Of a stretch of DNA of 64,000 nucleotides, positions 12,291-22,640 are shown one piece after another. The first letter of the stretch is position 1. Every line of letters begins with the position of its first letter. Origin of the DNA: Miscanthus floridulus (Eukaryota; Streptophyta; Magnoliopsida; Poales; Poaceae); NCBI RefSeq assembly GCF_019320115.1, contig NC_089587.1:105387158-105451157 (forward strand), written 5' to 3'. The position numbers and the translations under genes were made by a program. The notes below the pieces were generated by a model. That model did not search any database, was not told the origin of the DNA, and was given only the letters and a program-made list of their open reading frames with translations.

Positions 12291-12368
12291 TTACCTGCGC
12301 GAGTGTGAAACCGCGCCTTTTGTGTTGATTTCGAACGGTCAACTACGTTGCCCTGCTTACCATCTATC

Positions 12369-12505
12369 AGCCTGTTCGTTTGGTTGTAGCTTGTTATAAA
12401 CGATCGTAAATTTTCAGCCGGAACAGTATTTTTCTCTCACACAAACTAGCCCGTAGTATTTCTTCATGAACCAGCAACGATACGAACTAGCCAACCGAAC
12501 GGGCT
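12369..12505. mobile_element. Short MITE with AGCCYGTTCG termini
   Basis: Termini AGCCTGTTCGTTTGG and (reverse) AGCCCGTTCGGTTGG enclose the core GGAACAGTATTTTTCTCTCA. The same core recurs in several other copies in the window. The target duplication is not clear, so the superfamily is left open. Confidence 0.7.
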
Positions 12506-12756
12506 ATATGTTTATGAAAACACATATGTTTAAAAGATAATGGTTTGTTCAACATATTCGACAAACACTTGCAAACATATTCGACAAGTATTACAACACA
12601 TATGTAAAGTTCAAAAGACAATGTTTTGTTCAAGATCTGCGGGCAAAATTAAAATATCAGCAAAATTAGTATCGACCGGTCCATCAATCTGAACTCCTAC
12701 CAAAGTTAGTGTCACTATGTAAGTAAATTTAGGCACGTTTTTATCCATTTGCCTAA

Positions 12757-12998
12757 GGCCCCGTTTAGATCCAAAAAATTTTGGATTTTGGCTACTGTAG
12801 CACTTTCGTTTTTATTTGGCAATTAGTGTCTAATTATGGACTAATTAGGTTCGAAAGGTTCGTCTCGCGATTTCTCACCCAACTGTGCAATTAGTTTTTT
12901 TTCGTCTACATTTAATACTCCATGCATGTGCCGTAAGATTCGATATGACGGGTACTATGCAAAAAAATTTGGCTTTTGGGTGGCATCTAAACGGGGCC
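12757..12998. mobile_element. Tourist-like MITE (242 bp)
   Basis: Termini GGCCCCGTTTAGATCC and (reverse) GGCCCCGTTTAGATGCC are flanked by TAA at 12754-12756 and 12999-13001. Its length equals that of the MITE at 7785-8026 and its internal blocks are related. Confidence 0.85.
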
Positions 12999-13032
12999 TA
13001 AATTTTGCTGGACTCAATGGGTAAACACGTGT

Positions 13033-13209
13033 GAGCTTCTTCATCATAACATGTGTGAGCTTTGCAACATCTACAAGTCATTTTCACCTTTATAGCATAT
13101 GTTGCTCACATACATGTACCTGTAGACTAATCACTAGTGTATCTCACATAAACACAATTAGTCCACTTAGGTTGTCACTTAATTACCAAAACCACAAAAG
13201 GACCTTTCA
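13033..13209 (-). mobile_element. Truncated 3' LTR of the gag-only element
   Basis: It matches 27088-27263 over 177 bases at about 90 percent, starting (minus strand) TGAAAGGTCC. The remaining roughly 2.3 kb of the LTR is absent. The break lies only about 30 bases from the end of the MITE at 12998. Confidence 0.8.
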
Positions 13210-13222
13210 ATCTCCCCTTTTT
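13210..13222 (-). other. Polypurine tract
   Basis: On the minus strand AAAAAGGGGAGAT directly precedes the LTR start TGAAAGG, as in SIRE/Maximus-type copia elements. Confidence 0.7.
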
Positions 13223-13716
13223 GGTAATTGATGACAACTCTACAAAGATATGAAAATTAAGCTCTTTCGAATTCATGTTGCTTGCCCAAGCAATTTTACC
13301 ATGTGAAAATGATTTTGGACAAGTACCACAAACCCGAGTTGGTAGTATTAGATTCGCCTACATATGTGCTAGAGTATTTGGTTTGAAGCTCGCACATATG
13401 CATATATTGGAATTGTGGGAGAGTAATTACTATCAAATGATGCTAAGTTGTATAGAGTGAAAAAAAATTAATTTTAACCCTTTTTTGAATATAATTTTAA
13501 ATCTAACATTGTCAGTTTTTTTAAAACTAACACTTTTGGCCGCGCCCATTGCCATGGCGCGGCCAAATGCCTGTGCCGCGCCATGCATGGCGGTGCGGCA
13601 GACGCGTTACGTGGCGGCGACCATCACCGCTGACCGCTGACGTGGCAAGGCTCTGCTGCGCCACCGATCTTGGCGCGGCAGTGCCGCGCCCTGATCCATG
13701 GCGCGGCAGAGCCCGG

Positions 13717-13722
13717 TATAAA
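13717..13722 (+). promoter_or_regulatory. TATA box inside the left TIR of MULE-1
   Basis: TATAAA lies in the GC-rich part of the left TIR, about 520 bp before the transposase ATG. The mirror site occurs in the right TIR at 19240-19245, so each TIR can serve as promoter for the gene next to it, as known for MuDR. Confidence 0.6.
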
Positions 13723-14009
13723 CGCCGCTGCTGCCTCTTGCCCGAGCAGTCGATGTTTCGCGAGAAATAGAGAAGGCAGTGCTGCCGCGCCCACCTTCGC
13801 CCGCGGCCGAGGACGCCGTCCGCCACGGCCGCGTCCGCCCATGCCAGCTATCTTGCCCGCGCCAGCAAGCCAGCCGAGACAGTAAGCGAGCCACGCCTGC
13901 CAGGACACCGGCCGCCCGGTGCAGCCACCGCGCCCGCACGCAGGCGTGCCTCCCCCTCTGGTCACGCAGGACGGCTGCCCGCCTAGGTGCTGCAGCGAGA
14001 TACTCCACT

Positions 14010-14165
14010 AATATAGTTAGCACAGTTAATAAAGTTAGTAAAATTATCAAAGTATAGCTAATGTAGTTAGTAAAGTTAGTTAGTTTAGTTAGTATACGTA
14101 GTATAATAAGTTAGTATAGGTAGTAAAGTAAGGTAGTTTAGTTAGTACAGTTATTTACTCTAGTT
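14010..14165. repeat. AT-rich minisatellite built on AGTTAGTA
   Basis: At least ten imperfect copies of the octamer (A)GTTAGTA occur between the left TIR and the transposase gene, where a 5' leader or leader intron would lie. The ATG that follows is preceded by TTTACAG, a plausible splice acceptor. Confidence 0.7.
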
Positions 14166-14237
14166 GTACATTGGATTTAGTCTAATAAGTTGTTGTATTT
14201 CGACGACTTCATGAAGTTTCTTGAAATGTTTTTACAG

Positions 14238-17145
14238 ATGGATTGTTGTGTTAGAGTTTTATTCGGAGGAAGTGTTAGGAGAGAAGATAGTATGTTTGAG
14301 GATATAGAAGAATAATTGGAATGGTTTGATGAACCTCCTAGCTTCAACGACCTTTGTGTCTGTTTGAATACAAAGTTTGGGGGTGATTTCACACTTAAGG
14401 GGAGGTTTGATACTAGGAAGACTAGGGCACACTATGTCCTCATGCCCTTGCGCGATCCTGCTCACTAGCCTCGCTACATAAGGGTTCTCCAAGGTTCTAA
14501 TGTGTCCATGGCTGAGGTGATGGTGAAGAATGGGTACAGGATGCATGGTGTGCAGGACGGCCCGTCCAATGATGGTTTTGGAGGCAATGAACAAGAATTA
14601 GGTGTCAAAGAGGAAGCAAGTCAGGATAACATGGATTTGGACGGTCAGTTGACGCAGGAGCAGTTTCATTCAACTGCAGTAGGTTGTATAAGCAATGACT
14701 TCGATGTGAATGAGTTCGAACAGGAAGAGGAGGAGCAGGAGGAGGAGGACATGATTGGTGATGTAGTTAGCAGTGATTCAGATGATTCTGATGATGACCA
14801 AGGAGGTACAGATGTTGTGGCAACACCAGCTAATGCCATGCCAGTACCGGTTCATACTATGCCATTACCAGTACGAACCGAGGTTTTACATGGTGTCCAT
14901 GTTCAGAGTAGACTAGTTACAGATTTGGCTGCAGATGATAACCCCTATGATTCATGGGCTAGAATTAGCGAAGCGCAGCAGTATGTTCCACCACCACCTT
15001 ACACAGCGACTGAGCTTGAGCAACTAAGGTCCAAGAACATACCTTTCAGGGGCGTTCCGAACTATAGGGATGTCAGCATGACGGATATGGCAGTTTGTGA
15101 TACCGGTCTCCAGCTGTGTAGGAATTCATTGTATAACCATGAGAAAGAACCCCTTAAGAAGGGGATGATATTCAACACAATGTCATAGATGAAACTCTTC
15201 CTTTAGGACTATGCTGTGTACCACCATAGACCGTACACCATAACTCATTCGGACCAGGAGTTGAGGTACCACTTGATATGCAAAAATGGTTGTCTGTGGA
15301 GGTTAAATGCACAAAGGAGATAGAGTGATGACAAGTGGAGGATAACTAAAGTTGTTGAACCCCACACTTGCCTAGACAATAGGGGGAAGGAAAATCATCA
15401 GCAGCTCACTGCACGTTACCTTGCCCATCATATATTGGGCCTCGTTGATGACAATAACGACATCTCGGTGTCTTCTTTATAACAGTCCATATCTAGATTC
15501 ATTAGGTACGATGTGTCGTACGGAAAGGCTTGGCGTGCTAAGAAAATCGCTCTCGTGATTCGATGGGGTACTTGGGAGGAAGCATACAACAGGGTGCCCC
15601 GCATCTTATGTGCAATGCATTATTACAACCCTGGCTTGAAATGGTTTGTGGACACCGGAGGGATATTTTTTCAGGACCCATTGAGGCATGTCCTCTATCA
15701 TGTGTTCTGGTCGTTCGCGCAAATAGAACATGCATTCCAGTTTTATCGGCCAGTCGTACTTGTTGATGGCACTTTACTGATAGGAAAGTACAGGGGCACC
15801 TTGATGATGGCTGCTGCTGTTGATCCTGAGGACCAGATAGTACCCGTGGCTTTTGCTTTGGCAGAGGGAGAGAACAATGAATCGTGGTCTTGGTTCATGC
15901 GGCAACTATGTGTCCAAGAGCTTGGCCCAACTCGCACTATATGTTTGATCTCCAACCGTCACGTAGGGCTTCTTAATGCTGCAGGTGAGCAAATAGATGG
16001 GTTCTCGCCTCTAGTACATAGATGGTGCATGAGACACTTTGCCACAAATTTCTGGCAGCATCAGCGGAAGAAGGAGGTATGTGATAAAGTAAAGGCTCTA
16101 TGTTGTGTATGTACAGAGCACGAGTTCAAGGAGACAAAGAGAGAAGTAGACAAGATGGTAAATGCAGCGGGAAAGGCCTAGTTAGATGCGCAGATAGAAT
16201 AGAAGGCTCAGTGGGCGTTAGCATATGACGAGGGGGGTTTCAGGTATGGCATCATGACTACTAACTTCTCGGAGTCCTTCAACCGTGTATTCAGTGGAGT
16301 TCGATTGTTGCCTGTGTCTGGAATTGTTGAGTTCTCCTTTCATAAGTGCAACGAATATTTTGTGAAGAGGTGGGAACTTGCACAGAGGAATATAGCTGAG
16401 CAGGGGCGTTTTGGAAAGGCCGGAGCTAAACATTTGAAGGAGGCCGAGGAATTGGCCAAGTAGCACACCGCCGAGCCGTATGGACCCCGCCGCCATATCT
16501 TTAGTGTACGGGGCAAGGGTGGCACAAGCTTGGACGGTGAACGTTATGGTGGACGAAACTACCGAGTTGATCTTGAGAAAGTAGAGTGTAGTTGCAATGT
16601 CCCTCAGATCATACATGCCCCTTGCTCTCATATGATCACGGCCTGCAGGGTTCGCGGGTACAACTATGAGGATCTACCATATATGTCAACCTTGTATCTC
16701 TGTTCGAACACCGTTAGTATTTAGGGGATGAGCTTTGAGCCATACCTAGACCCAACACAGTGGCCACCTTATAATGGTTATGACTATGTGCCATATCCGG
16801 ATCTAATGAAGGTAGGGAAGGGTAGAAGGAAGAAGAAGCGACTGAAGGGGGACATGGACGCTATGAGAGGGTACGGCGAAGACATGTACGGTGAGAGAGA
16901 CTTCAACGAGACCCGTGGCAGAAATCTTTGCTCCGTTTGCAAGCAATCTGGCCACAAGGCTAGCCGGCATAGAAGGCAACAGGTGATTTTATATTGTATT
17001 CGTATTACATAACAATGAGTTCAAATTGTGCTATGGTACATAATGTTTATCTTAAAAATATTAATTTGAATACTCTAACCCTTTGTTTATCATTTTGTAA
17101 TAGGATGGCCCCTCCCACGCCCCACCAGCTGTACCCCCTTCTTGA
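14238..17145 (+). pseudogene. MuDR-type transposase (MURA-like), decayed
   Basis: A single frame runs from ATG 14238 through 16982 (915 codons). It is followed by a GT-AG intron (16983-17103) and a short last exon ending TGA at 17143-17145. In order it shows a MuDR N-terminal region, a Glu/Asp-rich linker (about 14690-14810), a MULE transposase domain (VDGTLLIGKYRG at 15762-15797), a SWIM zinc finger (CSC...CSH, 16590-16635) and a CCHC knuckle (CSVCKQSGHK, from 16930). Transposases of this family bind the TIRs and cut with a DDE triad. Ten in-frame stops, all TAG or TAA, break it (14313, 14466, 15186, 15204, 15321, 15480, 16179, 16200, 16461, 16722), with no frameshift. The expected second catalytic Asp reads Asn (AAC, 15954-15956). 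It cannot make an active enzyme. Confidence 0.9.
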
Positions 17146-17399
17146 TGTTGAGTACGACGACCCCCTTCTTCTACTGGAAGACAAGGTTTCCAAGAGGCGT
17201 TCAAGGGATCCTTACATTCGTGGGACTTAGTTCATTACGTCGAACTTATGTCGAACGAATATTATCGTTGAAAACTTGTACTCATAAACAAATGAAAATA
17301 TTATGTGCCAACTCGCCGTCCATTTATTAGCTTCATGTTTGTTTTGTACAGCACTTGTAGTTTAGCACAACACCGACAACAACTCTATTGCTGCAGGCT

Positions 17400-17550
17400 A
17401 GCCGTTGGCTGACCGCGTCACTGACACGCCATTTACTATGGCGCGGCACTGACGCGCCATATACTATGGCGTGGCACTGACCGTCGTGGCCTATGGCGCG
17501 GTAGAACCATCCTATGTGGCAACTAAACCCGGGCTACGGCGCGGCAAATG
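17400..17550. repeat. Internal array of TIR-like ATGGCGCGGC motifs
   Basis: Five or so variants of TATGGCGCGGCA / TGACGCGCCAT lie between the two convergent genes of MULE-1. The same motif fills the GC-rich part of both TIRs. It could be a relic of TIR sequence or a set of internal transposase-binding sites. Confidence 0.6.
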
Positions 17551-17708
17551 ATTATGTTCGTTTTATAAATTTTGAATGCATGATACAAACAGTTGTGATC
17601 ACTTAAGATCAACCATGGGTAATTCGAGTACATGATACATGGGTACAATACATCAGTAGTTCAAATCGAATAATGCATGGAACTAACAGATGTCGCAATC
17701 AAAAACTC

Positions 17709-18792
17709 TCAATCAGAAACATATTGAGTCAGCAACTCGTCGTCCGAGTACCAATCCTCAACCACAACCCTGTTGCTATGGCTAGAGTCACCTGCATTGC
17801 GCTGATCTGCCTTTCGCCTGTAGTAAGCGGCCTCTGCGGCCTGAGTGAAGAATGCGTCGTCATCCTCCTCCGCCTGCAAGCCCACCTCTGCTAGAGCGAT
17901 GAGCTCGCTTAGTCTGGCAGTGTCGTCCTCAGCCTCCTCCACCGGTAAGCCCACCTTTGTTAGAGCGATGAGCTCGCTCAGTCTTTCAGTGTCATCCTCC
18001 TCCTCATCTCCCTCATCAGACACCATAATTGGTGATTCAACGGTGCAACCAGCTCGCTTTCTGTGCTCATCTAGCTTCTTTTGTTTTGCTTTTGGAGGTT
18101 CTTCGGGCCATTTGTTCTTAGGACCATACAACCACTCCTTAAAACGACACTTCGCCATTGAATACACCTAAATAATGTGACATTAGTACCTGACACATAT
18201 ACCTCAACTTTTGAACAAATACACTTTGCACTTACTTCATGCTTGTTTGGACACACAAACTCCAACGTATTGTCAGGGTTTATCATGACTCGGTCTCCAC
18301 AATGGCACAGAGGAGGTTCCTCGAGTCGTCTAACTGCGGCTAAGTGCTTCTCCTTAGCCGTCATTGGAGGGGGGTTAGGGGGAGGTGGAACCCACTGCTT
18401 GAAGTGCTCTCGTGGATGTCACCCTCTCCACCAATCGTCGAAAAGGAGGTACCTAGGGTCAAACTTGTCTGCACCATCGATCCACTAAAAGAAAAGGCAC
18501 CTCTCATGGTCCTACACAACAAATATTCAACAAAATATTAGTAACCTAGTAATACAAATGAAAAGAAAAATATACGGCAATAATTACTTACATTAAAACG
18601 ACTGCACGTGTAGAAGCAACGAGCCGCTGTGTCCGGATGTCTCGATTGAAACACGTCGGCCGGACGACCACAGTCACAATTAGGGACAGGGAGTTCATAA
18701 GGGACGGGGGCATCTTTGCTAGAATCGTCAGGGTACATTTCTCTAGGACGACCCCATTTTCGCTATAACTACTCCTGAAACATGTCTTTCAT
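17709..18792 (-). pseudogene. GRF zinc-finger protein gene of MULE-1 (two-module version)
   Basis: Three exons on the minus strand (18792-18592, 18511-18236, 18167-17709) keep GT-AG introns. Exons 1 and 2 have exactly the same lengths (201 and 276 nt) as the homologue in MULE-2. Two GRF-type modules are visible: CDCG...CFYTC with ERCLFF, and CHCG...FVCPNKHE with CRFKEW. The C-terminus has two copies of an acidic repeat with LSELIAL and a conserved end VVVEDWYSDDELLTQYV. The third module of the MULE-2 protein is missing through an in-frame deletion. Stops: two TAG in exon 1 (codons 8 and 10), and TAG (18487-18485) and TGA (18421-18419) in exon 2. At codon 10 and at the exon-2 TAG, MULE-2 has Trp and Gln, so each stop is one transition away. 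Confidence 0.85.
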
Positions 18793-19239
18793 CTAATAAA
18801 ACGGTTCAAATTAAACATCAATCAAAACAACGCAAATTAATGAAAAATGTAATCATTTGCAATGGAACTAAAATATTATAAACAACAATTATAGCAACAA
18901 AAAATTACATGGCAAACATACGTATAACTAAATAATTAACCTTAACATTGACAAACTCAAACTTATATCTTCACCATAGTTCCCAAACAAAATTTTTCTG
19001 CTAACCTTAACTCCATTCATAATATCATATCCATTATTCAAACGAAAATAAAATATACATCAGAACCTTAAACAAGGATGAGGAGGGATGGAGGCGGCCG
19101 GAGGGGGAGGCGCGCCTGCGTGCGGGCATGGTGGCGGCGTCCTCGGCCGTGGCCAGGCGCGGGCGAAGGCGGGCATCGCGGCACTGCCTTGCTGTTTCTC
19201 GCGGAACGCCAACTGCTCGGGCAAGAGGCAGCGGCGGTG

Positions 19240-19245
19240 TTTATA
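19240..19245 (-). promoter_or_regulatory. TATA box inside the right TIR of MULE-1
   Basis: TATAAA on the minus strand lies about 450 bp before the ATG of the GRF gene, and is the mirror image of the site in the left TIR. Confidence 0.55.
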
Positions 19246-19510
19246 CCAGGCTCTGCCGCGCCATGGATCAGGGCGTGGCACTACCACGCCAAGATCGGTG
19301 GCGCGGCAGAGCCTTGCCACGTCAGCGGTCAGCGGTGATGGTCGCCGCCACGTAACGCGTCTGCCGCGCCGCCATGCATGGCGCGGCACAGGCATTTGGC
19401 CGCGCCATGGCAATAGGCGTGGCCAAAAGTGTTAGTTTTAAAAAAACTGACAGTGTTAGATTTAAAATTATATTCAAAAAAGAATTAAAATTAAAAAAAA
19501 TCTATAGAGT

Positions 19511-22500
19511 AAACCTTTGAAGCGTGATACCAATCGGAGTTGCACCTTTAAATTCATCCTTAGCACCATGGTTAGCTAGATAACACTTGGAAATAAAAAG
19601 CACTAGATACCTCGCGAGATCAACATTAAAAGCAAGGTACTAGCATTACCGGAAAAGCATACCAAGTGTCTAGCTATCATCCTATGCATGCTAGTTTTTA
19701 TTTCATCAATCAAATTCTACAACTAGCATACATAACACAAGCATGCATATTGAATTTAAGAACTTATGCAATGCAAGCAAGCACATGAATATGCACATAT
19801 CAAATGCAATCAATCAAAGTTCATGAGCTTTCTCTCCCTACTTATGTGCTTCCCTTGTCCAAGAATTTTGATACATCTGCCTCTTTGTCCATGTTCATGT
19901 CCAACCTCTACTTCTTTGTTTCAATCTCTCCTAAAGCTTTCATATCTTATCTCTCCCTCTTGTACAATCATAATCTCAAAGCTTTCATATCTTTGTACAA
20001 TCTCTGCCCCTTTGTCATCAATTTCCATAAAAGGTGTGCTTCTCATTGATGCAAGGGTATGCATTTAGGATAGATGGTTGAGGCTTGAATCTTGTATTTT
20101 TTATGGACATCATTTGATTGTTGGAATGACACCACTTGAAGATACCACTTGTAACTTGTGTAGGGCTTCTTGAGATACCACACATAGGATCTTTGATCTT
20201 GATATCAATTTATGTGATACCTCCCCCTATGTGATAGCGTGGGTCATCCATTTGATACACTTGAGCTCTTGTAGGTGAGGGATGCATTCTTTATTTGATG
20301 ACCACTTAAAGTTGAGGATCACTTGTGGAACCATCGTCTTGCATGATTGATACCATGTGTAGATGCGATACCACTTGAAAGAATCTTCTAGTATGGAACC
20401 ATTTGTTGAATTTATCAATAAAAATCATTTCTTAAACATTTTCTATCTTCATTAGTACCACTTATAGGATATCACTTGTGAGTTGATCTAGACATCACTT
20501 GTAGATTCTTGATGAAATACTTGAGTCTAGATACCACTTGAAACAAACGAACTAGATATCCATTTGCATTGTTGTCTTATGCTTGTACTCTTATCACTAT
20601 CATGAGCTTCTATGGTTCACTTGAACTAAATTGATTTGCCTAAGCTTCCAAGTCCGGTTTGAACCAATGACAAGGTTCTTCACACCTCTTGCAAGGGTTA
20701 TCTTGCCAATATTGTACTTGTCACTTGTTGGCAATCCAAATTAAATCAAGTACTTGGGTTTACTTAGCTCATGAACAAATTCATAAACTAACCACTAGAT
20801 CAATTAATCATTCAAGCAATAGTGGTAGGCTATGAAATTAAATATTTCATTTGTTATGCATGATCCTATAAAGCATGTACTATATGCACTAACCACATAC
20901 TAATAAGGGATGAAATGATCATGCACATTACAATGATACCTTTGCTATGTTGGAGTAGAGGATAGTCACATAGATTCTAATTCATTATTCCAATAGCAAT
21001 GTGAAGTCCAATTATAAGCCTGGTGAACACCAATAGACACCATTTTGAATTGCACTCTTCACCCATATGAAATGAATACCACTTATGATCAAGTGCACTT
21101 TCTTGTTGTGGTTGGCTTGCTTCATCTTTTGATCAATGCTTGCATGAAAGCACTATTTGGAATACCACTTGAAATATCATGACTAGCTCTCTTTTGGGTG
21201 TTGCTTGCTTTTCTTGATCAATCCTTTTGATTTCTTCAATTAAGCATTTCCAATGTCCCTCGGATCACCACTTCCATGTTAGCCTTCCAAGTACCACACT
21301 TGGTTTACCTACACATAGGCGGCAAGCCTCTACACTAGGGAGAAGTGACCTCTCTCCAAAGAACCATTCTTGATACTCACTTGAAATAGCTTGATTGATT
21401 GATCCAAGTGATGGACTTAACTTGATGAGTAACCTTGATTCCTTCTTTAAATCCTTTTCTTTCTACTTATTTAAGTCATTTTATTTCTACATATTTAAGT
21501 CCTTTTCTTTCTACCAAATGATCTCCAATCATATCTAGAACTTAAAATTTATCTTCAACTTGAGTTTGATCTTGATCTTCATCTTGAGTACCAAAAGTGT
21601 GCAAAATACACTCTACAATTAAATAAACTTGTACTCTTTGCTTGCCATGTTTCTAGATCATATCAAAACCAAACTTAGGTACCTCAATCACTTGTAAACA
21701 TGTTTCCAACTTGAGAACCTTTCAATCAAAGTGACTCTAGATCAATCCAACATTTATCACTTTTCTAGCAGATTCTATACCCTTCAAAGAAATAAGCATA
21801 TTTCTCAAAGTATAAATCTAAATACCACTAAATTTGGTGGAGGTGTGCATTACTAAGTTATCTAGCATCTGTAAAAAGTTGAGATTCATTTGACTTCTAG
21901 ATTGCTACCAGATTTTAATTCTTCCACCACTGCTACATGCTAAAAACTGCTGCACTATAGCTGACAAAAACCACTCCAAAACTCAAGTATTTCTTATCCA
22001 ATTTTCATGAAATTTCTACAGCTTCTCATACCATAAGTCCAGAGCATGTACACCAATTTTCATGTCAATCCAATAAGTTTTGATCACTCAAACATGGCTA
22101 AGATCACAGCTCACTCAGATTTTTAATATAGGACAGATTTCAATCACTTGAGCTATACCTCATCAAATATGAATTAAACTTGAAACTAACTCGTTTGAAT
22201 ACTTTCACAAGACATAAATCCATTAAATCCACTTAATAAATGTAATCTTATGAACTTATCCGACACAAATCAATCCACACTTGACTACTAATCAATTATC
22301 CATTCAATCATCTCATAGCAAGCAACATTGCATATTTATCCAATTCAATCAACTCATATGCACCCAAATGAAATGATCAACAAGAGATATACCTTGACTA
22401 GCTCATGATTGTCCAACTAGCAAGCTTCAACTCAATTATTTGCAAGTCATCAAATATATCCAATGAATCACCAACAACTTGAATATGACACTTGTATGTT

Positions 22501-22640
22501 GATAGCACTTGGACTTCATTCAATTTTCACTTGGCATTGGGTTTGAATGTGTACTAGGCTTCATATCTTAACTCAACATATGATGATCAATATGAAATCA
22601 ATTGAATCAAGTCTCCAATGCCGATGGTACCTACAATCAA
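19511..22640 (-). other. Non-coding internal region of the gag-only retrotransposon
   Basis: This AT-rich stretch of 3.1 kb has no ORF longer than about 100 codons and no pol motif on either strand. The word ATACCACTTG recurs at 20142, 20368, 20531 and 21162, with many one-off variants. The same word is part of the primer-binding region at 24789. The stretch is what separates gag from the 3' LTR in this non-autonomous element. Confidence 0.65.

Larger units (their letters stand above)
13459..19502. mobile_element. MULE-1: complete Mutator-like element (6.0 kb) with long TIRs
   Basis: Long terminal inverted repeats (left 13459 to about 13965, right about 19090 to 19502) begin GAAAAAAAATT and (reverse) GATTTTTTTT, then share the AATATAATTTTAAATCTAAC block and a GC-rich part full of GGCGCGGC motifs. 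The 8-mer TATAGAGT flanks the element at 13451-13458 and 19503-19510. The target duplication may be 8 or 9 bp, since MULEs usually make 9. Inside are a MuDR-type transposase pseudogene (plus) and a GRF zinc-finger pseudogene (minus), converging on an AT-rich centre. The element sits in the non-coding part of the gag-only retrotransposon. Base composition of the TIRs differs sharply from the AT-rich host element. Confidence 0.9.
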
